A DNA stretch of 41,395 nucleotides. Origin: Candidatus Binatia bacterium (GTDB taxonomy: Bacteria > Desulfobacterota_B > Binatia > UBA9968 > JAJDTQ01). The stretch is taken from positions 1 to 41,395 of the forward strand of contig JAJDTQ010000073.1 of the NCBI GenBank assembly GCA_022827045.1, in the 5' to 3' direction. Under the pieces are notes generated by a model, which did no database searches, was not told the DNA's origin, and worked only from the letters and a program-made list of their open reading frames with translations. Positions within the stretch are counted from its first letter, which is position 1, and every line of letters starts with the position of its first letter. The position numbers and the translations under genes are program-made. This document shows positions 17,388-26,116 of this stretch, piece after piece.

Positions 17388-18305
17388 ATGTCTGTGAGGA
17401 GCGAAAAGATCTGGGTGGACGGCGAGATGGTGGACTGGGATGACGCCAGGTTCCACGTAATGAGTCACGCGCTCCACTACGGCACCGCCTACTTCGAGGG
17501 GATTCGCTGCTACTCGCTGGACGGAGAGCGGTCGGCGGTGTTCCGGCTGCCCGAGCACATCCGGCGTTTCCGGAACTCGGGGCACATCCTCGGCTGCCCC
17601 CTGCCGTATAGCGCCGAGGAGATGACCGAGGCCGTGCTCGAGGTGATCCGGGTCAACCGGCTGAAGGAGTGCTACATCCGGCCGCTGGCGTTCCTGGGCG
17701 ACGGAGAGATGGGACTCTACGCGCTCAACAATCCCGTGCGGGTGATCGTGGCGGCGTGGGCCTGGGGGGCCTACCTGGGCGACGAGGGGCTCAAGCAAGG
17801 GATCCGCGCCAAGGTGTCTTCCTACACGCGGCATCACGTGAACGTGATGATGACCAACAGCAAGATCTCCGGCAACTACGTGAACTCGGTGCTGGCCAAG
17901 CACGAGGTGAAGCTTGCCGGGTATGACGAAGCCATCATGCTGGACCCCGAGGGGTGCGTCTCGGAGGCCAGCGGCGAAAACCTGTTCATCGTGAAGGACG
18001 GGGAGTTGAGGACCGCGCCCGTGACCTCGATCCTCCCCGGCATCAACCGCGCCAGCGTCATCGAGCTGGCCCGGGAGAAAGGGTACCGGGTCAACGAGGA
18101 GCGCTTTGCCCGGGACGCCCTCTACATTGCCGACGAGGCCTTTCTCACCGGCACCGCCGCCGAGGTCACCCCGATCCGGGAAGTCGACGACCGGGCCATC
18201 GGCGAGGGCAAGCCGGGGCCGGTGACCCTCGACCTGCAGCAGGCCTTCTTCGACGTCATACGGGGCCGGACCGAACGCTTCGGCGGCTGGCTGACTCTCG
18301 TATGA
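17388..18305 (+). CDS. ilvE: Branched-chain amino acid aminotransferase
   Basis: PLP fold-type IV transaminase that interconverts valine, leucine and isoleucine with their 2-oxo acids. The 305-residue protein has HALHYGTAYFEGIRCY near the N-terminus, the PLP lysine K159 in TNSKISGNYVNS, the phosphate-binding GCVSEASGENLF, and the C-terminal EAFLTGTAAEVTPI. ATG 17388 has GGAGAG about 6 nt upstream. The gene stands alone between a terminator and a convergent lplA-like gene. D-amino-acid transaminases share the fold, but the motif set fits IlvE group I well. Confidence 0.94.
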   Translation: MSVRSEKIWVDGEMVDWDDARFHVMSHALHYGTAYFEGIRCYSLDGERSAVFRLPEHIRRFRNSGHILGCPLPYSAEEMTEAVLEVIRVNRLKECYIRPLAFLGDGEMGLYALNNPVRVIVAAWAWGAYLGDEGLKQGIRAKVSSYTRHHVNVMMTNSKISGNYVNSVLAKHEVKLAGYDEAIMLDPEGCVSEASGENLFIVKDGELRTAPVTSILPGINRASVIELAREKGYRVNEERFARDALYIADEAFLTGTAAEVTPIREVDDRAIGEGKPGPVTLDLQQAFFDVIRGRTERFGGWLTLV

Positions 18306-18347
18306 ACGGGGCGCGCCGGTGGCCTCCGCACGCCGTCGCGCCTCTGT

Positions 18348-18366
18348 GGGCGACCGTCGGTCGCTC
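18348..18366. terminator. Hairpin between convergent ilvE and lplA-like genes
   Basis: GGGCGACC (18348-18355) pairs with GGTCGCTC (18359-18366) across a GTC loop, 8 bp with one G-U pair. It could terminate transcription from both sides, but no T tract is present. The core GGCGACC/GGTCGC also occurs in the centre of the element at 30356-30537. Confidence 0.35.
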
Positions 18367-18369
18367 CCG

Positions 18370-19086
18370 CTAGCACCGCTCGTTCCAGCTCCGCGCCGAG
18401 TACTTCCGCTCCACCAGCGACGCGATGGCGCCGTCGGGAACCTCGAAGCCGCCGGCGGCGTTCCAGCAACCCGACAGGAGCGCCTTGATACGCGCGGCCG
18501 GTTGCCGCAGGTTGGTGAGGAAGGTGCCGTGGCGGCGGCGGCGGCGGTAGCGCGGCGTCCTGGGAGGATAGGGGAGGATCTCTTCCATCAGCGGGATCGG
18601 GAAATCCAGCAGGAAGGTGCCGTGGAACAGCAGGAACCGGCGCCGCCGGCGTTGCGCGTTGCCCGAGAACTTCCGCCGACCCACCGCCAGATCGGTGACG
18701 CCCTCACGCTGCACCGGAAGGCCGGTGGCCTCCCGCAGCAGCCGCCGGTGGCGTTCCATGATGAAGGCGTTGGTGGAGTCGATGCGCTCCAGCAGAGGGT
18801 TGCCGTCGATGCGCAGGACCAGCGCGTAGCTCAGGCAGCCGGGCCCCTGGACCACCGTGCCTCCGCCGCTGCATCGCCGCAGGATGGGAATGCCCCGGGC
18901 CGCGCACGCGGCCGCGTCGACCTCAAGGGCCCGCCGGCTCCCAAGGCCGAGCACGACGAAGGGTTGGGGGGACTCCCAGAACCGGAGGATCTCGTGGTCC
19001 TGCGTCTCCTCGCAGTGGTCCAGCAGCGCCTCGTCACAGGCCAGGTTGGCTTCGGGGCTCGGTAGCGTGAGGTCGAGGCACTGCAT
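18370..19086 (-). CDS. Lipoate-protein ligase A family protein
   Basis: A 238-residue member of the biotin/lipoate ligase (LplA/LipB/LipM) fold. Visible family features are RRCSGGGTVVQGPGCLSYAL (substrate loop) and GRRKFSGNAQ with the conserved lysine that contacts lipoyl-AMP, followed by HGTFLLDF. It lacks the C-terminal accessory domain of E. coli LplA. Two arginine runs stand out (QRRRRRF and YRRRRRH). It is divergent from aceE-aceF-lpdA, so it probably attaches lipoate or octanoate to the E2 lipoyl domain; octanoyltransferase or amidotransferase activity cannot be excluded. The start is ATG (complement of 19084-19086); readings extending upstream run antisense into aceE and are rejected. 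Confidence 0.85.
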   Translation of the reverse strand: MQCLDLTLPSPEANLACDEALLDHCEETQDHEILRFWESPQPFVVLGLGSRRALEVDAAACAARGIPILRRCSGGGTVVQGPGCLSYALVLRIDGNPLLERIDSTNAFIMERHRRLLREATGLPVQREGVTDLAVGRRKFSGNAQRRRRRFLLFHGTFLLDFPIPLMEEILPYPPRTPRYRRRRRHGTFLTNLRQPAARIKALLSGCWNAAGGFEVPDGAIASLVERKYSARSWNERC

Positions 19087-19155
19087 CGAAACCGGTGTCG
19101 GGCGGGTGTCCGGCGAGCGGCTTTCGGCACGCAAAACGCGCCGATCCGAAAGAGC

Positions 19156-19185
19156 TTGACACGCGCGGGCGGCGGTGAATATGTT
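19156..19185 (+). promoter_or_regulatory. Strong sigma70-type promoter for the PDH operon
   Basis: A consensus TTGACA (19156-19161) is followed after 18 bp by TATGTT (19180-19185; ATATGT at 17 bp is an alternative). The predicted start is near 19192, giving a ~45-nt leader to aceE, whose ATG is preceded by AGGAAGG. Confidence 0.6.
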
Positions 19186-19236
19186 GCCCGGCACGTGTTG
19201 CTTACGCAAACGATTTGGTAATATTCCAGGAAGGTC

Positions 19237-21984
19237 ATGAGCGCCAAGGAGTTGACACCCCCTGCCTATTCCGCGACGGAGGGCGAGGTCCGCACCGGGT
19301 CCGAGCCGGTCGCGGGCACGGAGGGGTCCGGGCGCGACGCGGCACAGAACGACAGGTGGCTCGACTCGCTGGAGAGCCTCCTGGGAGACGTGGTCCGGAA
19401 GAAGGGTCCCGAGCAGGTGGACTTCCTTCTGGCACAACTGGTGGCGCGCATCCGGGACCGGCGGCGCGACGATTCCGCCCTCAACACCCCTTACGTCAAC
19501 ACCATCGCGCGGGAAGACGAGCCCCGCTATCCCGGCGACCGCCGTATCGAGCGGCAGGTCAAGAGCTACGTCCGCTGGAACGCCATGGCCATGGTGGTGA
19601 AGGCCAACCGGCTGCACTCGGGCATCGGCGGCCATATTTCCACCTATGCCTCGGCGGCGAACCTCTACGAGGTGGGCTTCAACCACTTCTTCCGGGGCGG
19701 CGACGGCGAAGCGCCGGGCGACCTGGTCTATTTCCAGGGCCACGCGTCGCCGGGCAACTATGCCCGTGCCTACGTGGAGCATCGCCTCAGCGCGCGCAAG
19801 CTGCACCTCTTCAGGCAGGAGCTGGCCAAGGGGGGTGGATTGCCTTCCTATCCCCACCCTCATCTGATGCCCGACTTCTGGCAGTTCCCCTCCGTGTCCA
19901 TGGGGCTGGCGCCCATCATGTCCATCTACCAGGCGCGCTTCGCCCGCTACCTGGCGGCCCGGGGCCTGCTGTCGCGGGAACCGCGGGTGTGGTGCTTCCT
20001 GGGCGACGGCGAAACCGACGAGCCGGAATCCACCGGGGCGCTTTCCCTGGCCTCGCGGGAGAACCTCGACAATCTCGTCTGGGTGGTCAACTGCAACCTG
20101 CAGCGGCTGGACGGGCCGGTGCGGGGCAACGGCAAGATCATCCAGGAGCTGGAGTCGCTGTTCCGGGGCGCGGGCTGGAACGTCATCAAGGTGATCTGGG
20201 GCTCGGACTGGGACCCGCTGCTCGAGGCGGATACCAGGGGGCTGCTGGCGGAGCGCATGGAGAAGGCGGTGGACGGGGACTACCAGAAGTATTCGGTGGC
20301 CCCGGGCAGCTACACCCGAAAGCACTTCTTCGGCACCCATCCCGAGTTGCTAGGGATGGTGAACCACCTGAGCGACGACCAGATCCGCAAGCTGGCCCGG
20401 GGCGGTCACGATCCCCAGAAGGTGTACGCCGCCTACAGCGCGGCCATCAGCCACGAGGGTACGCCCACGGTGATCCTGGCCAAGACCGTGAAGGGCTACG
20501 GCCTCGGCGAGGCGGGCGAGGGGCGCAACATCACGCACCAGCAGAAGGCGCTCAACGAGAAGGAACTCCGCGACTTCCGCTCGCGGTTCGGCGTGCCCCT
20601 GTCGGACGAGGAGGTGGTGGAGACGCCGTTTTACCGCCCTCCCCCGGAGAGCGAGGAGACCCGCTACCTGCTGGAACGGCGCAATAGCCTCGGGGGGTTC
20701 CTGCCCCGGCGGGCGCGCAAGACGCCGGCGCTCCAACTGCCCGGGGAGACGGCCTACGAGGAGTTCCACAAGGGCTCATCGGAGACCCGCGTCTCCACCA
20801 CCATGGCGTTCGCGCGGCTGCTGAGCAAGCTGTTGCGGGATCCGAACATCGGCAGGAACATCGTGCCGATCATCCCCGACGAGGCCCGCACCTTCGGCAT
20901 GGACACGCTGTTCCGCCAGGTGGGCATCTACTCGCCCAAGGGCCAGCTCTACGAGCCCGTGGACCGGGAGACGCTGCTGTTCTACCAGGAGGCGCGGGAC
21001 GGGCAGCTCCTCGAGGAGGGCATCAGCGAGGCTGGCGCCATGTCCTCGTTCATTGCCGCCGGGACGGCCGACGCCAACTACGGCAAGCCCATGATCCCGT
21101 TCTACACGTTCTACTCGATGTTCGGCTTCCAGCGCATCGGCGATCTCATGTGGGCGGCGGCGGACAGCAAGGCCCGGGGTTTCCTGCTCGGCGCCACCGC
21201 CGGGCGCACCACCCTGAACGGGGAAGGGCTTCAGCACGCCGACGGCCACAGCCACCTCCTGGCGAGCACGGTCCCGGCCCTGCTCACCTACGACGCGGCG
21301 TTTGCGTACGAGATCGCCGTCATCGTCCGGGAAGGGCTCAGGCGCATGTACCAGCGCCGCGAGGACGTTTTTTACTACCTCACGCTCTACAACGAGAACC
21401 ACGAGATGCCGGCCATGCCGCCGGGGGTCGAGCAGGGCATCCTCAAGGGGCTCTACAAGTTCAAGGCCGCGGACGCGGGTCACAGGCACCGCGCGCACCT
21501 GCTCGGCAGCGGGCCGCTGCTGTTCGAGGCGCTTCGGGCCCAGGAGATCCTCGCGAGCCGCTACGGGGTCGGCGCCGACGTCTGGAGCGCCACGAGCTAC
21601 AACCTGCTGCGCCGCGAGGCCCAGCAGGCCCGACGCTGGAACCTGATGCATCCCGGGGAGAAGCCGCGCAAGTCCTACGTGGAATCGTTGCTGGAGCCGG
21701 AGGAGGGGGTGTTCGTGGCGGTGTCCGACTACATGAAGATCGTGCCGGATCAGATCGCGCCGTGGGTGCCGGGCGGACTGGTGACGCTGGGGACGGACGG
21801 CTTCGGCCGCAGCGACACCCGGCCCAGGCTGCGCCGTTACTTCGAGGTGGATGCGGAGTCGGTGGTGGTGGCGACGCTCCATTCCCTGTGCCGCAAGGGC
21901 TTGATCAGGAAGGCGGTCGTGGAACGGGCCATGCGCGAGTTCCGTTTCGGTCCCGGCAAGTCCCACCCCGAAATGGCCATCTGA
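19237..21984 (+). CDS. aceE: Pyruvate dehydrogenase E1 component (homodimeric)
   Basis: Thiamin-diphosphate enzyme that decarboxylates pyruvate and acetylates the lipoyl group of E2. At 915 residues it is the homodimeric (alpha+beta fused) type. The ThDP motif begins GDGETDEPESTGAL (G256) and ends NCNLQRLDGPVRGNGKIIQELE. HSGIGGHISTYASAANLYEVGFNHFF and YFQGHASPGNYARAY are typical of AceE. The middle domain starts near VSTTMAFARLL and includes EGISEAGAMSSFIAAGTA. The first ~40 residues are variable and acidic, the region that binds E2 in this family. ATG 19237 follows AGGAAGG. The gene leads the operon with aceF 15 bp downstream and has a strong promoter at 19156-19185. Confidence 0.98.
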   Translation: MSAKELTPPAYSATEGEVRTGSEPVAGTEGSGRDAAQNDRWLDSLESLLGDVVRKKGPEQVDFLLAQLVARIRDRRRDDSALNTPYVNTIAREDEPRYPGDRRIERQVKSYVRWNAMAMVVKANRLHSGIGGHISTYASAANLYEVGFNHFFRGGDGEAPGDLVYFQGHASPGNYARAYVEHRLSARKLHLFRQELAKGGGLPSYPHPHLMPDFWQFPSVSMGLAPIMSIYQARFARYLAARGLLSREPRVWCFLGDGETDEPESTGALSLASRENLDNLVWVVNCNLQRLDGPVRGNGKIIQELESLFRGAGWNVIKVIWGSDWDPLLEADTRGLLAERMEKAVDGDYQKYSVAPGSYTRKHFFGTHPELLGMVNHLSDDQIRKLARGGHDPQKVYAAYSAAISHEGTPTVILAKTVKGYGLGEAGEGRNITHQQKALNEKELRDFRSRFGVPLSDEEVVETPFYRPPPESEETRYLLERRNSLGGFLPRRARKTPALQLPGETAYEEFHKGSSETRVSTTMAFARLLSKLLRDPNIGRNIVPIIPDEARTFGMDTLFRQVGIYSPKGQLYEPVDRETLLFYQEARDGQLLEEGISEAGAMSSFIAAGTADANYGKPMIPFYTFYSMFGFQRIGDLMWAAADSKARGFLLGATAGRTTLNGEGLQHADGHSHLLASTVPALLTYDAAFAYEIAVIVREGLRRMYQRREDVFYYLTLYNENHEMPAMPPGVEQGILKGLYKFKAADAGHRHRAHLLGSGPLLFEALRAQEILASRYGVGADVWSATSYNLLRREAQQARRWNLMHPGEKPRKSYVESLLEPEEGVFVAVSDYMKIVPDQIAPWVPGGLVTLGTDGFGRSDTRPRLRRYFEVDAESVVVATLHSLCRKGLIRKAVVERAMREFRFGPGKSHPEMAI

Positions 21985-21999
21985 CGGCTTCTGCCCGAC

Positions 22000-23295
22000 A
22001 TGGATGTAACGCTTCCCAAACTCGCTGAAGGGGCGGACGCCGGTACCGTCGTCAACATCCTGGTGGCGGAAGGAGATCCGGTCCAGGTGGACCAGACCCT
22101 CCTGGAACTGGAGAACGAGAAGGCGGTAGCCCCCATTCCCTCCACCGGAAGCGGCACGGTGGGGCGGATTCATGTGGAGGTAGGCCAGGTGGTGTCGATA
22201 GGCCAGGTGCTGGTGACCATCGACGAGGACCGGGCCGCCACGGCGCCCGCGGTTCCGGCACAGGCGCCCGCGGCGGAACCGGCGGCCGCGGCCGCGCCGG
22301 CCGTCGAGGTGGCGCCGCCGGCGTCACCCGAGATTCCGCCGGAGGCCCAGGTCCACGTCTCCGGCAGCGGCGCGCCGCCGGCGGCCTCGCCCACGGTGCG
22401 AAAGATCGCCCGGGAGCTGGGCATCGATCTCACCCGCGTGAAGGGTAGCCAACGTGGCGGCCGCATCGTCATGGCGGACGTCCGGGGCTACATCCAGGGG
22501 CTGCAGCAACTGGCGCTCAAGCCCGCCGCTCCGGCGGCGGAGCCGGAGGTCGACGTCTTCCAGACCCTGGACCTCACCAAGTGGGGCCCCACCAAGCGCG
22601 AGAGGATGTCGCCGCTCCGGCGCACCATCGCGCAGCGGATGACCGGTTCCTGGACCACCGTGCCCCACGTGACGCAGTTCGACGACGCCGACATCACCGG
22701 CCTCATGGAGCTCCGCAAACGTTATGCCAAGGTCTACGAGAAGGCCGGGGCGCGGCTTACGGTGACGTCTTTCGCCATCAAGGCGGCGGTTTCGGCCCTG
22801 GGCAAGTACCCGGCGTTCAAGACCAGCATCGACTACGAGGCCCTGGAGATCGTCACCCGCGACTATGTCCACATCGGAGTGGCGGTGGACACCGAGGCGG
22901 GACTGATCGCGCCGGTTATCCGCGATGCGGACAAGAAAGACCTGCTGAACCTGTCCATCGAGCTGGACGAGTTGGCGGAGAGGACCCGGCAGCGCAAGCT
23001 GTCCGCGGACGAGATGCAGGGGGCGACGTTCACCATCTCGAACCTCGGAAGCATCGGCGGCTCCTACTTCACGCCCATCGTGAACAGCCCGCAGGTGGCG
23101 GTTCTGGGCATGGGGCGGGGTGTCCAACGCCCGATGGTGCGGGACAAGAAGGTCGCGTTGCGGATGGTGCTGCCGCTGGCGCTCTCCTACGACCACCGGG
23201 TGATCGACGGCGCCGACGGAGCGCGTTTCCTGCGCGAGATCGTGCGCTGTCTGGAGGACTATCCCGAAGCGGACATCAAGTGGCCTGTTTCATGA
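22000..23295 (+). CDS. aceF: Dihydrolipoamide acetyltransferase (PDH E2)
   Basis: Core of the PDH complex; it transfers acetyl from lipoyl to CoA. The 431-residue protein has one lipoyl domain (1-75, lipoyl lysine K41 in ENEKAVAPI), an Ala/Pro-rich swinging linker (about 80-125) and a peripheral-subunit-binding domain (ASPTVRKIARELGIDLTRVKGSQRGGRI). The catalytic domain carries H399 and D403 in SYDHRVIDGADG. A single lipoyl domain is fewer than the three of E. coli AceF but common elsewhere. The catalytic-domain sequence and its place after aceE support acetyl- rather than succinyltransferase. Two copies of a palindromic repeat separate it from lpdA. Confidence 0.97.
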   Translation: MDVTLPKLAEGADAGTVVNILVAEGDPVQVDQTLLELENEKAVAPIPSTGSGTVGRIHVEVGQVVSIGQVLVTIDEDRAATAPAVPAQAPAAEPAAAAAPAVEVAPPASPEIPPEAQVHVSGSGAPPAASPTVRKIARELGIDLTRVKGSQRGGRIVMADVRGYIQGLQQLALKPAAPAAEPEVDVFQTLDLTKWGPTKRERMSPLRRTIAQRMTGSWTTVPHVTQFDDADITGLMELRKRYAKVYEKAGARLTVTSFAIKAAVSALGKYPAFKTSIDYEALEIVTRDYVHIGVAVDTEAGLIAPVIRDADKKDLLNLSIELDELAERTRQRKLSADEMQGATFTISNLGSIGGSYFTPIVNSPQVAVLGMGRGVQRPMVRDKKVALRMVLPLALSYDHRVIDGADGARFLREIVRCLEDYPEADIKWPVS

Positions 23296-23322
23296 ACCTG
23301 CTTGCGAGCGAGGAATCCGTGC

Positions 23323-23366
23323 GAGTAATCAAACACAACCCCTCTCCCTCCGGGAGAGGGTGGCCC
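23323..23366. repeat. Dispersed palindromic repeat, copy 1 (type A leader, short)
   Basis: The leader GAGTAATCAAACACAACC is followed by the stem CCTCTCCCTCCGGGAGAGG and GGTGGCC. The GCCGAAGGCCGGGTGAGGG tail is missing. It is followed 7 bp later by a type B copy. Confidence 0.85.
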
Positions 23367-23373
23367 TCCTACC

Positions 23374-23429
23374 GTCCCAAATCCAACCCCTCTCCCTCTG
23401 GGAGAGGGTGGCCGAAGGCCGGGTGAGGG
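23374..23429. repeat. Dispersed palindromic repeat, copy 2 (type B leader, full)
   Basis: The leader GTCCCAAATCCAAC leads to the stem CCTCTCCCTCTGGGAGAGG, then a second small stem GGCC-GAA-GGCC and the tail GGGTGAGGG. It ends 12 bp before the lpdA GTG, inside the PDH operon, so it is transcribed as an RNA hairpin between aceF and lpdA. Confidence 0.88.
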
Positions 23430-23441
23430 TCTGGGAAAACC

Positions 23442-24905
23442 GTGGAACCCATCAAAACGGAAATCGTCGTCGTCGGTGCGGGCCCCGGTGGCTATGCCGC
23501 GGCTTTCTATGCCGCCGACATGGGAAAGCGTGTGCTCCTGGTGGAACGGGAACAGCGCCTGGGCGGAGTCTGTCTCAACCGCGGCTGCATCCCGTCCAAG
23601 GCTCTCCTCCACGCTACCCATGTCATCGACGAAGCGGCGCTGTCGGAAGCGCGCGGCGTCGCCTTCGGCAAGCCCAAGGTCAAGCTCGAGAAGCTGCGGC
23701 AGTGGAAGGGGGCCGTCATCGAAAAGCTGGCCAAGGGCCTGGACGGGCTGTGCTCGCGGAGGGGCGTGCAGCGGCTCCACGGCCGCGGGCACTTCGAGGA
23801 CTCCCATACCCTGCGGGTGGAGACCGCCGAGGGACAACAGTTCGTCACCTACGACAAGGCCATCATCGCGGTGGGGTCCAAGCCGGCCATGCCGGCGGCC
23901 TTCGATCTGGGCAACCGGCGCATCATGACCTCCACCGAGGCGCTTGAGCTCGAGGACATCCCGGGCCGGCTGCTGGTGGTGGGGGGTGGCTACATCGGCA
24001 TGGAGCTGGGGACGGTCTACGCCCGGCTGGGGAGCGAGATCGTCCTGGTGGAAGCGTTGAATCACTTGTTGTCGGGGGTGGACGCCGACCTGGTGCGGCC
24101 CGTGGCCAAGGTCGCCGAGTCGCTGTTCAAGGAGATCCGCCTCAAGACCAAGGTGCTGCGCATGGCCACCAGCGGCAGGAAGATCAAGGTGGCCATGGAG
24201 GTTGGCGGCGCCAGGCGGGAGGAAACCTACGACCGCGTGCTGGTGAGCGTGGGACGGACCCCCAGCTACGAGGACCTGGGGCTGGAGAACACCGGGGTCA
24301 GGATCGGCGCCAACGGCTTCATCGAGTGCAACGATCAGCAGCAGACCGGCGACCCGGCCATCTATGCCATCGGCGACGCCAACGGCGGCGCCTTGCTGGC
24401 ACACCGGGCCACCAAGGAGGCTCGTGTGGCGGTGGAGGTCATCGCCGGCGAGTCCAGCACCATCGCCGACGTGGTGATCCCGGCGGTGGTCTTCACCGAA
24501 CCGGAGGTGGCGTGGTGCGGCCTTACCGAGCAGGAGGCCAAGGCCGGGGGGATTCCCGTGGAGATCGTGAAGCTTCCCTGGGGCGCCTCCGGGAGAGCCC
24601 TCACCCTCGACCGCCCCGAAGGCCTCACCAAGTTGATTGTCGAGCCCGAGACGGAGCGTATCCTGGGCGTGGGCATCACCGGCGCCGGCGCCGGCGAGCT
24701 GATCGGCGAGGGCGTCCTGGCCATCGAGATGGGCGCTACCGCCAGGGACCTGGCCGAATCCGTTCACCCGCACCCGACCCTCTCCGAGACCCTCATGGAA
24801 TGCGCCGAGCTGTTCTACGGCACGGCCACCCACGCGCCGCCCCGGAAACGTCCCCGAGGGAACGCCAGGGAGGCCGCGGGACAGGACACCGGGACGCATG
24901 CTTGA
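23442..24905 (+). CDS. lpdA: Dihydrolipoamide dehydrogenase (E3)
   Basis: Flavoprotein that reoxidises dihydrolipoamide with NAD+. The 487-residue product has the FAD motif VVVGAGPGGYAAAFYA, redox disulfide C44/C49 in GGVCLNRGCIPSK, the NAD motif VVGGGYIGMELGTVYARLG, the second FAD motif PAIYAIGDANGGALLAH, and the interface HPHPTLSET with the catalytic His-Glu pair. A basic/polar tail of about 25 residues after GTATH extends beyond the usual end. The GTG start at 23442 has a weak GGGA upstream and sits 12 bp after a palindromic repeat, so translation may rely on coupling or on a nonstandard site. It is the third gene of the PDH operon. Confidence 0.96.
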   Translation: MEPIKTEIVVVGAGPGGYAAAFYAADMGKRVLLVEREQRLGGVCLNRGCIPSKALLHATHVIDEAALSEARGVAFGKPKVKLEKLRQWKGAVIEKLAKGLDGLCSRRGVQRLHGRGHFEDSHTLRVETAEGQQFVTYDKAIIAVGSKPAMPAAFDLGNRRIMTSTEALELEDIPGRLLVVGGGYIGMELGTVYARLGSEIVLVEALNHLLSGVDADLVRPVAKVAESLFKEIRLKTKVLRMATSGRKIKVAMEVGGARREETYDRVLVSVGRTPSYEDLGLENTGVRIGANGFIECNDQQQTGDPAIYAIGDANGGALLAHRATKEARVAVEVIAGESSTIADVVIPAVVFTEPEVAWCGLTEQEAKAGGIPVEIVKLPWGASGRALTLDRPEGLTKLIVEPETERILGVGITGAGAGELIGEGVLAIEMGATARDLAESVHPHPTLSETLMECAELFYGTATHAPPRKRPRGNAREAAGQDTGTHA

Positions 24906-24983
24906 CTTGAACCGGCCTATTTGTTAGCGAAAATTTGTGGCCTGTTCGTGGTCGGGCACACTAGAATCCCCAGGAGGAAGTGA

Positions 24984-25247
24984 ATGACCTACGTGATTGC
25001 GGAGCCTTGTGTCGACGTCAAGGACACGGCTTGCGTCGATGTCTGCCCTGTCGATTGCATCCACCCGACCAAGAACGACCCCGAGACATTCGAGAAGGAG
25101 AACATGCTCTATATCGATCCCGAGGAGTGCATCGACTGCGGCGCTTGCGAGCCGGTGTGCCCCGTGGAGGCCATTTTCGAGGAGGCCGCGGTCCCCGAAA
25201 AATGGCAGGAATACACTCAGATCAACGCCGACTGGTTTCAGAAATAA
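24984..25247 (+). CDS. fdxA: 7Fe-type ferredoxin (FdxA-like)
   Basis: Small 87-residue electron carrier. Cysteines C9, C17, C21 and C25 ([20 protein letters not shown]) and the second motif [16 protein letters not shown] are seen. One cysteine of the first classic CxxCxxC motif is replaced (V/D), which is the pattern of [3Fe-4S][4Fe-4S] seven-iron ferredoxins. The ATG has an ideal AGGAGG at 24972-24977 (6 nt spacing). It lies downstream of lpdA and convergent with lipB, only 3 bp apart. A role as electron donor to the radical-SAM lipoyl synthase LipA is conceivable from this company but unproven. Confidence 0.93.
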   Translation: MTYVIAEPCVDVKDTACVDVCPVDCIHPTKNDPETFEKENMLYIDPEECIDCGACEPVCPVEAIFEEAAVPEKWQEYTQINADWFQK

Positions 25248-25250
25248 CTG

Positions 25251-25961
25251 CTAGTCTTCCTGAACGCCGGCCGTGTCCACTACGGGCGCGGCCGCGTCTT
25301 CGCCCCGCACCAACCCGTCGTATTCGAACGTCCCGCAAAAGCCTCGTACGAGAAGGGACTTTACCTCCTCCATTTCGATCGCTTTCCCGGCCTCCCGCTC
25401 CATTGAGGTGATCCGGGCCCAGTCCAGGCCGCAGGGGACGATCCTGCGGAAGTAGCTCATGTCGGGCGCCACGTTGAGGGCCGCGCCGTGAAAGGTGACG
25501 CCACGCCTGACGGCGACGCCGATGGCGCATATCTTCCGGTCGCCGATCCAGACGCCGGTGAAGGGCGGCCGGCGGACGCCCTCCAGGCCGCAGGATCCCA
25601 GGACGTCGATGATGACCTGCTCGAGTCTGTTCAGGTAACGGTGGACGGCCCGGCGCAGCTTCGATCTGAGATCGATGATCGGATACGCCACCAACTGCCC
25701 GGGGCCGTGGTAGGTTACGTCGCCGCCGCGGCTGGTGGCGTGGACCGGGACGTCGCCGGGGTCGAGGATGTGGGCGCCCGCTTCCCTCCGGCCGGTGGTG
25801 ATCACGTGTGGATGCTCCACCAGTATCAGGCAGTCGTCCGCGGGCTCGCGGGTCTTCGTTTCGAGGACCCGTTCCTGAACGGCGAGCGCGGCCTGGTAGT
25901 CGAGCCGGCCCAGATCCATGACACGCAAGTTGCGGGGCATCTTCAATGACCCATACCACAT
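25251..25961 (-). CDS. lipB: Octanoyl-ACP:protein octanoyltransferase LipB
   Basis: Transfers octanoate from acyl carrier protein to lipoyl domains, the first step of de novo lipoylation. The 236-residue protein has EHPHVITTGRR, SRGGDVTYHGPGQLVAYPI, the conserved lysine K143 (DRKICAIGV), HGAALNV, and the acyl-thioester cysteine C177 in PCGL. A second in-frame ATG (complement of 25938-25940) would remove seven residues and is equally possible. Together with aceEF, lpdA and the lplA-like gene it makes a lipoyl-centred neighbourhood. Its stop lies 3 bp from that of the ferredoxin. Confidence 0.96.
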   Translation of the reverse strand: MWYGSLKMPRNLRVMDLGRLDYQAALAVQERVLETKTREPADDCLILVEHPHVITTGRREAGAHILDPGDVPVHATSRGGDVTYHGPGQLVAYPIIDLRSKLRRAVHRYLNRLEQVIIDVLGSCGLEGVRRPPFTGVWIGDRKICAIGVAVRRGVTFHGAALNVAPDMSYFRRIVPCGLDWARITSMEREAGKAIEMEEVKSLLVRGFCGTFEYDGLVRGEDAAAPVVDTAGVQED

Positions 25962-26116
25962 CGGCGATTAAAACAAAGCGTGGAGGTATCGTTGGTGCAC
26001 AGGCTTCTTGACTCCCGGTCCCGGCCGCATTAAGAACGGGCCAGATAAGAGCGGACCGGATGGCCGTGTGCCAATGGATCGGACAGCGCCGTCGGCCACC
26101 GAGTCCGGGAATTGGA

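Noticed and set aside
18370..20340. 656-residue minus-strand reading frame including the lplA-like gene
   Set aside because: Only the last 238 residues match the ligase family; the rest runs antisense through aceE and has no recognisable domain. GC-rich DNA keeps such frames open by chance.
24902..24935. Possible promoter for the ferredoxin gene (TTGACT...)
   Set aside because: No -10 hexamer at acceptable spacing; TAGAAT at 24962 lacks a matching -35.
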